From RGIG4140 sp045614025 (lineage in GTDB: Bacteria > Pseudomonadota > Alphaproteobacteria > CAAHEQ01 > UBA3637), in the NCBI GenBank assembly GCA_045614025.1, contig JAZLCE010000028.1, positions 8,507 through 72,506 on the forward strand: a stretch of 64,000 nucleotides of DNA, written 5' to 3'. The notes beneath the pieces are model-generated. The model saw only the letters and a program-made list of their open reading frames with translations. It was not told the origin of the DNA and made no database searches. Made by a program: the position numbers and the translations under genes. Position 1 is the stretch's first letter, and each line of letters starts with the position of its first letter. This document shows, piece by piece, positions 45,628 to 54,283 of the stretch.

Positions 45628-46398
45628 ATGGAAATAAAACAATTTATTTTAAAATTTCTTCTTTTTATCTGCATAACAACCCCTGTTTTCGCTGATGAAG
45701 AACCTTTTTATGCGAATGAATCTTATGCTTCTTCTAGAAATAAGCTCTTTAAAAAAGTTTATACAGATTATCGATATACTCTTTATTGCAACATTCCTTT
45801 TGATGAACATAAAAAATTAATTTTCCCTAAAAATTTTGATGTTTCAAAAGTATCTGGTAGAGTTGAACGCATTGAAATTGAGCATGTTATTCCTGCTGAA
45901 GAGTTTGGTTCTTATATTAAACAATGGTGGTTTGGAGATGAACATTGCGTTGATAAACAAAATATCCCTTATAAAGGAAGAAAATGCGCTGAAAAAACAA
46001 GCCGTATTTTTAGACTCATGCAATCGGACATGTATAACCTCTATCCATCAACAGGATCTCTCAATGCAATTAGAGGAAATGCTGAATTTACTGAATTTCC
46101 AAAATTTTTCCCTTCGTTATTTCAAAATTGCTTAATAAAGGTTAGCGACAATAAAATTGAAGTCCCTGATCAAGTAAAAGGAATAATTGCCAGAATTTAC
46201 CTTTATTTTGAAGAACAATATCCTTTTTTCAAAATTAAACCTGAACAAAAGTCATTATTTTTAAAATGGGATAAAGAATTTCCCCCCAATGAATGGGAAT
46301 GTTTAAGAACATACCGAATTGAAGAACTCCAAAAAAATGAAAATAACATTGTTAAAAAACAATGTATTCAAAAAAATTTATGGCCCCTTGAAAACTGA
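45628..46398 (+). CDS. Secreted endonuclease I family protein
   Basis: 256 residues with a signal peptide (about 1-22, ending VFA). The EndA/NucM pattern is clear: YTLYCNIPFD, the catalytic IEHVIPAEEFG, and DMYNLYPSTGSLNAIRGN, which supplies metal ligands. It is a periplasmic or secreted nonspecific DNase that may provide nucleotides or degrade host or biofilm DNA. Cysteines in the mature part suggest disulfides. It is followed 11 bases later by nfo, so the pair may be co-transcribed. Confidence 0.88.
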   Translation: MEIKQFILKFLLFICITTPVFADEEPFYANESYASSRNKLFKKVYTDYRYTLYCNIPFDEHKKLIFPKNFDVSKVSGRVERIEIEHVIPAEEFGSYIKQWWFGDEHCVDKQNIPYKGRKCAEKTSRIFRLMQSDMYNLYPSTGSLNAIRGNAEFTEFPKFFPSLFQNCLIKVSDNKIEVPDQVKGIIARIYLYFEEQYPFFKIKPEQKSLFLKWDKEFPPNEWECLRTYRIEELQKNENNIVKKQCIQKNLWPLEN

Positions 46399-46409
46399 AA
46401 GGATTAAAC

Positions 46410-47246
46410 ATGCTTAAAATTGGCTGTCATCTCTCTGCATCAAAAGGATATTCACATATGCTTAAAGAAGCTGAATTCTTAAATGCAAATACCTTTCAAT
46501 TTTTCACAAGAAATCCAAGAGGCGGAAAAGCAAAAGAAATTGATTATGAAGATATCTCTTTATTTAAAGAAAAATCAAAATCCTTGAAATTTAATCAAAT
46601 TTTGGCTCACGCCCCTTACACATTAAATCCTGCCTCTCAAAATGATAAAATCAGAGATTTTGCCCATCTTGTGATGAAAGATGATCTAATGAGATTAGAC
46701 CTTTTAGATGATGCTCTTTATAATTTTCATCCAGGCTCTCATGTTGGAGCTGGTAAAGTTATTGGCACTCAACTAATTATTGATTTATTAAATAATATTT
46801 TATCAAAAGAAACAAAAACAACCGTTCTTTTAGAAACCATGTCTGGATCTGGCAGCGAAATTGGATCAACGTTTGAAGAATTAAAATCCATTATGGATGA
46901 AGTTAAATATGCTGAAAAAATCGGTGTTTGTATGGATACATGCCATATATATAGTGCTGGTTATGATATTAAAAATAATTTAGATGGCGTTTTAACTGAA
47001 TTTGATAAAATTATTGGCCTTGAAAAATTGCATGCCATCCATTTAAATGATTCAAAAATGCCTTTTAATTCTCATAAAGATCGTCATGAAAAAATTGGCG
47101 AAGGGGAAATTGGCCTTGAAGCCATTTCCCGTATTATCACTCATCCAGCCCTTAAAGAGAAATTATTTGTTTTGGAAACCCCAAATGAATTAGATGGTTA
47201 TAAACAAGAAATTTCTTTGCTTCAAAAAATTTATGCAAACAGTTGA
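46410..47246 (+). CDS. nfo: Endonuclease IV (AP endonuclease)
   Basis: 278 residues, a usual length. It cleaves abasic sites in base-excision repair and uses three zinc ions. Family marks are IGCHLSASKG (His ligand), NTFQFFTRNPR, AHAPYTLNPAS, NFHPGSHVG, LETMSGSGSEIGSTFEEL, GVCMDTCHIYSAGYDI, HLNDSKMPFNSHKDRHEKIGEG. An aaagga site precedes the ATG. Its end overlaps the convergent tspO gene by 16 bases. Confidence 0.97.
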   Translation: MLKIGCHLSASKGYSHMLKEAEFLNANTFQFFTRNPRGGKAKEIDYEDISLFKEKSKSLKFNQILAHAPYTLNPASQNDKIRDFAHLVMKDDLMRLDLLDDALYNFHPGSHVGAGKVIGTQLIIDLLNNILSKETKTTVLLETMSGSGSEIGSTFEELKSIMDEVKYAEKIGVCMDTCHIYSAGYDIKNNLDGVLTEFDKIIGLEKLHAIHLNDSKMPFNSHKDRHEKIGEGEIGLEAISRIITHPALKEKLFVLETPNELDGYKQEISLLQKIYANS

Positions 47247-47704
47247 TAATAAACAATATGAGCATTTAAATAGAATGCGAATAAAATCCATATAAAAAGT
47301 GGCACTAAAAGATAGGCTGATACTTTTGAAGCCTTATAAAACGCTTTCATACAAAGGAAAACAAAAACAATCATCAATAAAATATCAATAAGCCCAGCTA
47401 TTGGCGAATGCATATAAAAGAATAAAAACGGCCATAGCCCATTTGTTACCAACTGTAAAACAAAATATCTAGGAGAGGCCTTATTCCAAACTAAAAAGGC
47501 AGAAATAGCCATTAAGAAATATAAAACTGTCCAAACAATGCTAAACCAAGCATCTGGTGGTGTTAAAGAAGAAAGAGGTAATGTTTTATACCAATTTAAA
47601 CGATCGAAAGTGATAAAAGATCCACTTAACCCTGAAATTAAAAACACAAGACATAATAAAAAAAACAAAATCCCTGCTCTTTTCATAATTGTTTTTTGCA
47701 TCAT
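47231..47704 (-). CDS. tspO: TspO/MBR family membrane protein
   Basis: 157 residues with five membrane helices. Typical residues are the WYKTLPLSSLTPPDAWFSIVW entrance (Trp and Pro-Pro), VLYFLMAISAFLVW, LVTNGLWPFLFF and a C-terminal PLFIWILFAFYLNAHI. The family binds porphyrins and sterols; in bacteria TspO affects oxidative or stress regulation, and some act on protoporphyrin. A ggag site eight bases ahead supports the first of two adjacent ATGs. It sits 11 bases downstream of an alpha/beta-hydrolase gene on the same strand. Confidence 0.9.
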   Translation of the reverse strand: MMQKTIMKRAGILFFLLCLVFLISGLSGSFITFDRLNWYKTLPLSSLTPPDAWFSIVWTVLYFLMAISAFLVWNKASPRYFVLQLVTNGLWPFLFFYMHSPIAGLIDILLMIVFVFLCMKAFYKASKVSAYLLVPLFIWILFAFYLNAHIVYYQLFA

Positions 47705-47715
47705 AATATTTACTC

Positions 47716-48453
47716 CTATATTTGCGTTCTTATAAAATCCAAAGCCAATGATAAATTATATCCTTTTAATAAGTGGGTTTCTCCCTTAATAATTTGAACA
47801 CAAACTTTAGATGATGCCAACGCTTCTTTAACTTTAAATGAATTTTCATATGAAATTGTTTCATCCTTATCCCCATGCACCAACAAACAAGGTCCCATAT
47901 ATTCAATTGCTCGATGCAACAAACAATGTTGTTCAGCCTCCTCAAACATTTGATAGGTAAAGCAATGCCCTTTTGTTTCTTCTGATGGACCCAAAACTTC
48001 ACCTGCTTTTAAAAGATCTCGCACGTGATCATTAAACATATATTCCCAAACAAGTTTTGTAAAATCAGCAGCAACTGCCAGCGTTATCAAACCTTTCACT
48101 TGTTTTTTTCTTTTTTCAGCCAATAATAATGACAACCATCCCCCTAAGGAACTGCCAACAACAATAACTTGTTTTCCCTTTAACTCTAAATCAAAAATAG
48201 ATAAAATATCTTCTAAACATGTTCCAACCCTAAATTCTGTTGGCGTTCCATCAGATTCACCATGCGCTGTATAATCTAATGATAAGAACCCTAAATGATG
48301 TTTTTTAGCATACGATAATATCGCCTTTCCTTTATCACTGGTTCTTGAAGACATTAACCCATGCAAATAAAGCAAAACAACATCTGCTTTCTTATTATGA
48401 ATTGTATAAAAAATGCGTTTTCCATTCGGATATAAAAATATTTTATTTTCCAT
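47716..48453 (-). CDS. Alpha/beta hydrolase
   Basis: 245 residues, cytosolic. Oxyanion-side HGLMSSR, nucleophile elbow VGSSLGGW (Ser in GxSxG), acid HGDKDETI and catalytic His in GETHLLKGY complete the triad. SLDYTAHGESDG is typical of serine aminopeptidase S33 or bacterial esterase-lipase types. The substrate is unknown. It precedes tspO by 11 bases, so they are likely one transcript. Confidence 0.88.
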   Translation of the reverse strand: MENKIFLYPNGKRIFYTIHNKKADVVLLYLHGLMSSRTSDKGKAILSYAKKHHLGFLSLDYTAHGESDGTPTEFRVGTCLEDILSIFDLELKGKQVIVVGSSLGGWLSLLLAEKRKKQVKGLITLAVAADFTKLVWEYMFNDHVRDLLKAGEVLGPSEETKGHCFTYQMFEEAEQHCLLHRAIEYMGPCLLVHGDKDETISYENSFKVKEALASSKVCVQIIKGETHLLKGYNLSLALDFIRTQI

Positions 48454-48493
48454 ATATCTTGCCTTTCTGTTTTAAAAATGATAGTATGGGGTT

Positions 48494-49255
48494 ATGAAAA
48501 TTACAAGAAAAATTCTTTATTTTATCTTAGAAAGCAGCAAAAATATCTTTGATTTTGCCTTTCCCCATATTTGCATATGTTGCGATAAATCCATTGATAA
48601 AGAAAAAATTTTTTGCAATGAGTGTTTTTCTAAAATAACTTTTATGCAAGGAACTCTTTGTTATCGTTGTGGCAGAAAATTACCTCTTTTACCAACAAAT
48701 GAAAAGACTCTCTGTGCAAATTGTTTGAAAAAACGCCCCATATATGATAAAGCTCGATCTGTTTTTCAATATAACGCTATTTCAAAAAATTGCATCTTAA
48801 AATTTAAAAACACCGGGAAAATAGAATATGTTCATCAATTTGTTACCCTGTTAGAGCAAGCTGGAAAAGATTTATTCTTGGAAACGGATATTATTATGCC
48901 AGTGCCAATGCATTGGAAAAGAAAAGTATCTAGAGGATATAATCAAGCGGGGCTTTTAGGGAAATTCCTAAGTAAAAAAACAAAAATCCCTTATGATGAA
49001 GAAACACTGATTAGATTTAAACATACCCCTAAACAAGAAAAGAAAACAAATAAGGAACGCCACAAAAATGTTAAAAACGCTTTTTTGATTAAAAATCCAG
49101 AAAAAATCAAAAATAAAAAGATATTATTAATAGATGATGTTTTAACAACTGGTGCAACTGTGAACGCCTGCGCCAAAGAGCTTAAAAAAGCAGGCGCACA
49201 AGCTGTTTTTGTTTTAACACTTGCCCAAACTTCAAAAGAAGATCAACCTCTTTAA
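48494..49255 (+). CDS. comF: ComF family protein (phosphoribosyltransferase fold)
   Basis: 253 residues. The N-terminus has a double zinc-binding region (CICCDKS, CNEC, CYRCGRKL, CANC) and the C-terminus a PRTase domain with ILLIDDVLTTGATVNACAKEL and a segment SRGYNQAGLLGKFLS typical of ComF/GntX. It takes part in DNA uptake in naturally competent bacteria by helping load single-stranded DNA handling factors; in many others its role is unclear. It is divergent from the hydrolase gene. Competence pilus genes are not in the window. Confidence 0.93.
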   Translation: MKITRKILYFILESSKNIFDFAFPHICICCDKSIDKEKIFCNECFSKITFMQGTLCYRCGRKLPLLPTNEKTLCANCLKKRPIYDKARSVFQYNAISKNCILKFKNTGKIEYVHQFVTLLEQAGKDLFLETDIIMPVPMHWKRKVSRGYNQAGLLGKFLSKKTKIPYDEETLIRFKHTPKQEKKTNKERHKNVKNAFLIKNPEKIKNKKILLIDDVLTTGATVNACAKELKKAGAQAVFVLTLAQTSKEDQPL

Positions 49256-49264
49256 TAAAAAATC

Positions 49265-49663
49265 TTATTTGCCTGAAAAAAGACGTTTCACTTCTCTTGA
49301 AACAACCTTTTCAACAATTGCTGGCATATTTTTATCCAACCAATCTTGCATCATTGGTTGCAAATTGGCTTCTATATTTTGCGAAGCAGGAATAGATGAA
49401 CCCTGAGGCTTCACGTTTAAAAGCGGATCTGAAGGAAGAAAAGAATCTTTTTGAACGCGCATTTGAGGCGTTAATTCTAAAACAAGATCAGGTTTATGAA
49501 AAACAGGTGGCCGAATAGGCTCAATGTTATTCCGTGGCCTTAAATCTTGATCAACTTGAATTTGATCGCTTGCTAACTCAACGATTTCTCCTTGCATCTC
49601 TTTAGATAACACATCTCTAATTGATGAAAGAATTTCGCTGACAGACATCTCCTCTTCCTGCAT
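49265..49663 (-). CDS. popZ: PopZ-like polar organising protein (DUF2497)
   Basis: 132 residues from the ATG at 49663 (aggagg upstream). A short N-terminal helix EEEMSVSEILSSIRDVL matches the client-binding segment of PopZ, a Pro-rich disordered middle follows, and the C-terminal LQPMMQDWLDKNMPAIVEKVVSREVKRL is the oligomerising DUF2497 helix set. In Caulobacter PopZ forms the polar hub that anchors the ParB-parS centromere. It sits nine bases after tolC, the usual alphaproteobacterial position ahead of valS, but valS is not here. Confidence 0.88.
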   Translation of the reverse strand: MQEEEMSVSEILSSIRDVLSKEMQGEIVELASDQIQVDQDLRPRNNIEPIRPPVFHKPDLVLELTPQMRVQKDSFLPSDPLLNVKPQGSSIPASQNIEANLQPMMQDWLDKNMPAIVEKVVSREVKRLFSGK

Positions 49664-49674
49664 CAAACCTCCTT

Positions 49675-51036
49675 TTAGTCTATATCATAACCAATCCATT
49701 TGTTTTCCACTTTTTTATAATAAACTGTTGGATCATATGTCAAAGCAGATAATTTTAAATCAGAAGGATTCATTTTACCAAGAGCTGTTAAAAGCGCATA
49801 GGCGGCCACAACTTCATCTCGATGCGTTTTAACTAAACTCACTTGATTATCCAAATGTTCTTGTTCTGCATCTAAAACATCCAAAACTGTTCTTGACCCA
49901 ACTTTTGCTTCTCTGATAACCCCATCTAAAGCAATTTTTGATGCTTTAATTTGAGATTTAATGGATTTAATTTGAGCTTTTGTTGACGTATAATTTTCCC
50001 AAGCCTTAATCGTTTGAGCTTCTACATCAGATCTGATTTTTTTGGTTAAAATACGATATTGGTTTTCTGTATGGCGAGCGGCTCTAATATCCGCATATTC
50101 GGCGCCAGATTGATAAAGAGGCACTTTAATATTGGCCGTTACTTGCCAAGCATCATTTCTTCTTGTTAAATTGCTTTCTTTATTTTTTGAAGCGCCAGCA
50201 CGCACATCAACAACTGGTGATAAAACACCTTTTTTGGCTAACACATTTTTTTCAGCTGATTTTTGAGCATAGTCAATTGCCTTAATTTGCGGATTATTTT
50301 CTTTTGCCAAATTTAAAGCTTCTGATAACGCTTTTGGCAACTCAATTTTTTCAGCATCCACATCTTGCAATTTTGCCTCTGGTTTTAAACCAATAACATC
50401 TAAATAATTAGCATTTGAAACTTTCAAATTACCTTCTGCTGCAATTCTAGCTGCTGTTGCCCCAGCTAAACGCGCTTCTGATTGAGCCACATCTGTTCTT
50501 GTTAATTCACCAGCTTCAAAACGTTTTTTATAAGATGCCAAATGTTCTTTTAAAACTTTTTCATTGCTAATTTGAAGTTGAAGAACCGCTCTGTCACGCA
50601 ACACATCCATATAAACACTGACCGCATCCAATAAAACAACTTGCTCTGTGTTCACAAGACCTTCTCTTGCTGATTTCACTTGCTCTTTAGCTGATTTCAC
50701 CGCATTAACGGTTGAAAGGCCAGAAAAAATTGGTTGAATAAAAGAAACAGACAAACTTGTTGGATCTTGATATTTTTCTTGCATCGTTGCAGCCGAAGAC
50801 GCATCATATTCATTTTTAATATAGCTTCTTCCCAAACTTCCTTCCCCAATAATTGAAGGGCGATATCCCGCTTTTGCTTTTGAAACATTTTCATCAGTTG
50901 CTTTAAGCCCTGCTCTCTCTGCATTAATTGTTGAGCTATTTTCATATGTATAAGACAACACATCATTTAAAGTAGCAGAAAAAGCTGTTGTTGAAATTGT
51001 TGATAAAACAAGCATTAATCCCGTTATTTTCTTCAT
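49675..51036 (-). CDS. tolC: TolC-family outer membrane efflux channel
   Basis: 453 residues from the ATG at 51036, nine bases after gagg; the ATG two codons earlier is too close to that site. Signal peptide to about residue 20, then two repeats of the OEP fold, each with a strand pair and long helices. Typical segments are TLNDVLSYTYENSSTINAERAG, ARLAGATAARIAAEGNL and a mirrored second half ending VVAAYALLTALGKM. It forms a trimeric tunnel that partners inner-membrane pumps or type I secretion systems, none encoded nearby. A TATAAT lies in the AT-rich upstream spacer. Confidence 0.94.
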   Translation of the reverse strand: MKKITGLMLVLSTISTTAFSATLNDVLSYTYENSSTINAERAGLKATDENVSKAKAGYRPSIIGEGSLGRSYIKNEYDASSAATMQEKYQDPTSLSVSFIQPIFSGLSTVNAVKSAKEQVKSAREGLVNTEQVVLLDAVSVYMDVLRDRAVLQLQISNEKVLKEHLASYKKRFEAGELTRTDVAQSEARLAGATAARIAAEGNLKVSNANYLDVIGLKPEAKLQDVDAEKIELPKALSEALNLAKENNPQIKAIDYAQKSAEKNVLAKKGVLSPVVDVRAGASKNKESNLTRRNDAWQVTANIKVPLYQSGAEYADIRAARHTENQYRILTKKIRSDVEAQTIKAWENYTSTKAQIKSIKSQIKASKIALDGVIREAKVGSRTVLDVLDAEQEHLDNQVSLVKTHRDEVVAAYALLTALGKMNPSDLKLSALTYDPTVYYKKVENKWIGYDID

Positions 51037-51117
51037 CTTCATTCACCTCATTTATTAATTATTATACTGATACGATAAAGCATTATAAAAAAATTTTCAA
51101 GTATTTTATTTTTTTTC

Positions 51118-51146
51118 TTGACAATAAAAAAAAGTTTTGTTAAATA
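51118..51146 (+). promoter_or_regulatory. Promoter for tRNA-Cys and tRNA-Asn
   Basis: TTGACA (51118-51123), a 17-base spacer and TAAATA (51141-51146) lie 16 bases ahead of the first tRNA. Confidence 0.7.
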
Positions 51147-51162
51147 GTATTTATTCTTTGAT

Positions 51163-51237
51163 GGCCGGTTGGCAGAATGGCTTATGCAGAGGATTGCAAA
51201 TCCTTTTATACTGGTTCAATTCCGGTACCGGCCTCCA
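51163..51237 (+). tRNA. tRNA-Cys (GCA)
   Basis: 75 bases with encoded CCA. Acceptor stem GGCCGGT/ACCGGCC is fully paired and the discriminator is U. Anticodon loop TTGCAAA gives GCA. Confidence 0.97.
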
Positions 51238-51249
51238 AAAAAGATTTGT

Positions 51250-51324
51250 TCCAGCGTAGCTCAGTGGTAGAGCAATCGGCTGTTAACCGATCGGTCGTAG
51301 GTTCGAGCCCTACCGCTGGAGCCA
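51250..51324 (+). tRNA. tRNA-Asn (GUU)
   Basis: 75 bases with encoded CCA. Acceptor TCCAGCG/CGCTGGA pairs fully and the discriminator is G. Anticodon loop CTGTTAA gives GUU. It follows tRNA-Cys by 12 bases, probably on one precursor. Confidence 0.97.
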
Positions 51325-51329
51325 TTAAG

Positions 51330-51356
51330 AAAGATCCCATTTGGGGTCTTTTTTTT
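51330..51356 (+). terminator. Terminator of the tRNA pair
   Basis: Stem aagatccc / ggggtctt (one U-G pair, 4-base loop) followed by eight T residues. Confidence 0.9.
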
Positions 51357-51611
51357 ATGCGTTCTATATAATGCTAAAAAATCATTTAAATTCAAAATCA
51401 ATGTAGTTGACAACGCTCATCAAAAGGTAGTAATCCCCAACTGTTAATATTATAAACCGAATGGGAAAGAGACAATCTGAAATAAAGACAATAAAATTCA
51501 TTCCCAAAGTCTCCTAACCCAACAACTATAAAAACAAATCATATTTTTTTATTGCTTTTTATATTTTTTCCATCTACAACTATACTATTAAACATATTTT
51601 TGGGGGACTAT
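51357..51611. other. AT-rich gap upstream of the fucosyltransferase
   Basis: About 250 bases with no recognised gene or RNA. An in-frame extension of the next gene back to 51552 has no ribosome site and is not favoured. Confidence 0.4.
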
Positions 51612-52607
51612 ATGTTCAAATTAAAAATTTTAGTTATTATTGTATTTCTTTTTTTAATTCATCAACTCAATCCCTTAAAAACAGCTTATTTTAATGTTTG
51701 GAAACCAAAAGCGGTTCAAAATTATGCACCGCTAACCTTTATTGTCAACGAACTTAAAAATAATGGTTATACAATAACAACTACCCCCCCCCATACCGTA
51801 TCATCAACATTTAATTTTTTAAATAAAAACATAAACTTAATTTTATGGAAAGAATTTGATCTTCCTCCTATAACCCAAAAAAATCAAAGTTTTTTATGGC
51901 AACTTGAAAGTCCCATTTCAATTATTGTCCCACCAACTGAAGAATATAAAAAACATTTTAAAAAGATTTTCACATATTATAAACCAGCTTGTGATAATAA
52001 ACAAATTATTTACACGCCAATTCCCTATGAGTATAGTAAAATTAAAAGAAACATCTTTACCCAGCAAAAAACAAGCCTTGTCTCTCTTATGAACACCTAT
52101 AACACAGACTATCAGTATGATTTAAGAAATAAAATTATTCTTTGGTTTTTGGAAAATCACCCTCAAGATATTTTATTTTATGGAAAAAACTGGGAACCTC
52201 TTAAAAATTCCCTTTCAGAAAAAGCTCAACCTTTTTTTGATACTCAATATAAAGGCTCTGTCCCAGATAAAATCGAAACAATTAAATATTCAAAGTTCAA
52301 TCTCGCCTTTGAAAATGAACGTTTTGATCATTATGTAACCGAAAAAATATATGATGCCATGGCAGCTGGTAGCGTTCCTGTTTATTCTGGAGCCCCAAAT
52401 ATCACGGATTATGTGCCAAAAGAATGCTTTATCGATTATCATCAATTTAATGATTTTGAAAAGCTTTATCAATTTTTATCAACCATGGATAATCATACAT
52501 ATCATTCTTATCTTCGCTGCATTAATGAGTTTATGACCAATCCAGAACGCCATCCAAATCATTATAAAAATGTGAGTCAAAAAATTCTAAAAGAACTCTT
52601 AAAATAA
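51612..52607 (+). CDS. GT10 glycosyltransferase, alpha-1,3-fucosyltransferase-like
   Basis: 331 residues from the ATG at 51612, with ggggga five bases ahead. An N-terminal hydrophobic segment (5-18) may anchor it to the membrane. The GT10 core is unmistakable: FNLAFENERFDHYVTEKIYD followed by AMAAGSVPVYSGAPNITDYVP (residues 229-270), the GDP-fucose-binding region of bacterial and animal alpha-1,3/4-fucosyltransferases. It would add fucose to a surface glycan such as lipopolysaccharide; GDP-fucose synthesis genes are not in the window. Codons 58-61 contain a run of nine C. With nine the frame is open; eight, ten or eleven all lead to stops within about a dozen codons. Confidence 0.88.
   Translation: MFKLKILVIIVFLFLIHQLNPLKTAYFNVWKPKAVQNYAPLTFIVNELKNNGYTITTTPPHTVSSTFNFLNKNINLILWKEFDLPPITQKNQSFLWQLESPISIIVPPTEEYKKHFKKIFTYYKPACDNKQIIYTPIPYEYSKIKRNIFTQQKTSLVSLMNTYNTDYQYDLRNKIILWFLENHPQDILFYGKNWEPLKNSLSEKAQPFFDTQYKGSVPDKIETIKYSKFNLAFENERFDHYVTEKIYDAMAAGSVPVYSGAPNITDYVPKECFIDYHQFNDFEKLYQFLSTMDNHTYHSYLRCINEFMTNPERHPNHYKNVSQKILKELLK
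51784..51792 (+). repeat. C9 homopolymer inside the fucosyltransferase gene
   Basis: Nine consecutive C residues read as the end of ACC, then CCC CCC, and the first base of CAT (Thr-Pro-Pro-His). It is the longest G or C run that I noticed in this AT-rich window. It is a candidate slipped-strand mispairing site. Confidence 0.9.
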
Positions 52608-52648
52608 ATAAAATTTGATTTCTTTTCCTGGTTTAAATAAAAATATAT

Positions 52649-53089
52649 TTAAAATCCCATTAAAATTTTGATTTCTTCAGAAACCAAGTCAACGGTCCAT
52701 GGCGGATCAAATGTGAGCTCAACAGTTACAATGCCAACACCAACAACAGACGAAACCGCATTTGCAACCATAATCGGCATATCACCAGCAACTGGACACA
52801 TAGGCGAAGTTAACGTCATTAAAATAAACACGTCGCCATTTTCTTTTTGATCAATTTTATAAATAAGGCCCATGCTATAAATATCAAACATCAACTCTGG
52901 ATCTTGAACAGCTTTTAAAGCAGAAATAATTGCAGCCTTTGGAGCAAGAGGCGTGTTTTCAGGCAAAGATTCCCCTAAAGATATTTTAAATGGCTCAGAA
53001 GGAAGAATTTCTTGCGGGTGCATCAATTCCTCCATAACACTTGATTTTTGATCTAAATTTGGCCAAATGTCTTGTTCTTCTTTCGTCAT
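52649..53089 (-). CDS. sufT: SUF-associated DUF59/MIP18-type protein
   Basis: 146 residues. The C-terminal ~100 residues form a DUF59 domain: AVQDPELMFDIYSMGLIYKI, LMTLTSPMCPVAGDMP with the conserved Cys, and VELTFDPPWTVDLVSEE. The N-terminal 40 residues are variable. SufT-type proteins help maturation or transfer of iron-sulfur clusters. It follows sufS by six bases and closes the suf operon, the usual alphaproteobacterial position. Confidence 0.9.
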   Translation of the reverse strand: MTKEEQDIWPNLDQKSSVMEELMHPQEILPSEPFKISLGESLPENTPLAPKAAIISALKAVQDPELMFDIYSMGLIYKIDQKENGDVFILMTLTSPMCPVAGDMPIMVANAVSSVVGVGIVTVELTFDPPWTVDLVSEEIKILMGF

Positions 53090-53095
53090 TTCTTA

Positions 53096-54283
53096 TTACC
53101 TTTTTAAAAATACAATACTTTTTTTAAGAGCCATTATAAAATCATCAATATCTTCTTTTTCATTATAAACACCAAAAGAAACTCTTAAAGAAATTTCTTT
53201 ACCCAAACGCTGATGAAGAGGCATAGCACACTGATGCCCAACACGAACACAAATATTTTGTTGGGATAAAATAAAAGCAATATCTGTTGGATGAATTTCT
53301 TTAAGAGTGAAAGATACAATCCCTGCTTTATTGGGATTAGGCGATAAAATTTCAACTTCTTTAATCTTTTCAAGTTCATTAAGAAAATAAGTTGTTAATT
53401 TTCTTTCATGTTTTTCAACTTCATCCATTGAAATACCATTCATAAATTCAATTGCCTTTTTTAGTCCAATTGCCTCAACAAATGGAGGAGTTCCGGCTTC
53501 AAACTTATGAGGACTTTCTTTAACCACAGTTTTTTCAACAAAAACGCTTTGAACCATATCACCTCCATATTGATATGGAGATAAATTATTTAAAGCATCT
53601 TCTTTACCATATAAAACACCAATGCCCGTTGGGCCATAGAGCTTATGTCCAGAAAAAACAAGGAAATCGCAATCTAATTTTTTAACATCTACACTGATAT
53701 GAGCAATACTTTGAGCGGCATCAACAACAACTCTTGCGCCAACTTCATGAGCTTTTTGGCAAATTTCTTGAATAGGATTCACAATACCCAAAACATTTGA
53801 AAGTTGACTAATGGCAACAAGTTTTGTTCTACTGGATAATTTTTGCTCAAAATCATCCATATTGATTTCACCATTATCTAAAATATCAAAAGTAATAAAC
53901 TTGGCGCCCGTTTTTAAAGCAATTTGTTGCCATGGAACAAAATTTGCATGATGTTCTTCAATTGAAACCAAAACCTCATCACCTTTTGTTAATAAATCAG
54001 CATATCCATTTGCAATTAAATTCAAGCTTTCTGTTGCACCTTTTGTAAAAACAATTTGCTTTTCGGATGCATTGATAAATTGAGCAACGGTTTTTCTTGC
54101 TTCTTCATAGTCACTTGTTGCCATGGATGCCAAATGACAACTCCCACGGTGCACATTTGCATACTTATTTTGATAAAAATCAACCATTTCATCAATAACT
54201 AATTGCGGCTTTTGAGCTGAAGCTGCCGTATCCAAATAATTAATTTTTTCATTTTGAAAAATTGGAAATTGATTTTTAAACAT
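53096..54283 (-). CDS. sufS: Cysteine desulfurase SufS
   Basis: 395 residues from the ATG at 54283; a TTG nine bases earlier is less likely. PLP-dependent type V fold: VDAAQSIAHISVDV, the Schiff-base lysine in FSGHKLYGPTG and the catalytic cysteine in GHQCAMPLHQRLG. It takes sulfur from cysteine as a persulfide for iron-sulfur cluster assembly on SufBCD. Group II desulfurases need SufE or SufU for full rate; neither is seen here. The start overlaps sufD by eight bases. Confidence 0.96.
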   Translation of the reverse strand: MFKNQFPIFQNEKINYLDTAASAQKPQLVIDEMVDFYQNKYANVHRGSCHLASMATSDYEEARKTVAQFINASEKQIVFTKGATESLNLIANGYADLLTKGDEVLVSIEEHHANFVPWQQIALKTGAKFITFDILDNGEINMDDFEQKLSSRTKLVAISQLSNVLGIVNPIQEICQKAHEVGARVVVDAAQSIAHISVDVKKLDCDFLVFSGHKLYGPTGIGVLYGKEDALNNLSPYQYGGDMVQSVFVEKTVVKESPHKFEAGTPPFVEAIGLKKAIEFMNGISMDEVEKHERKLTTYFLNELEKIKEVEILSPNPNKAGIVSFTLKEIHPTDIAFILSQQNICVRVGHQCAMPLHQRLGKEISLRVSFGVYNEKEDIDDFIMALKKSIVFLKR

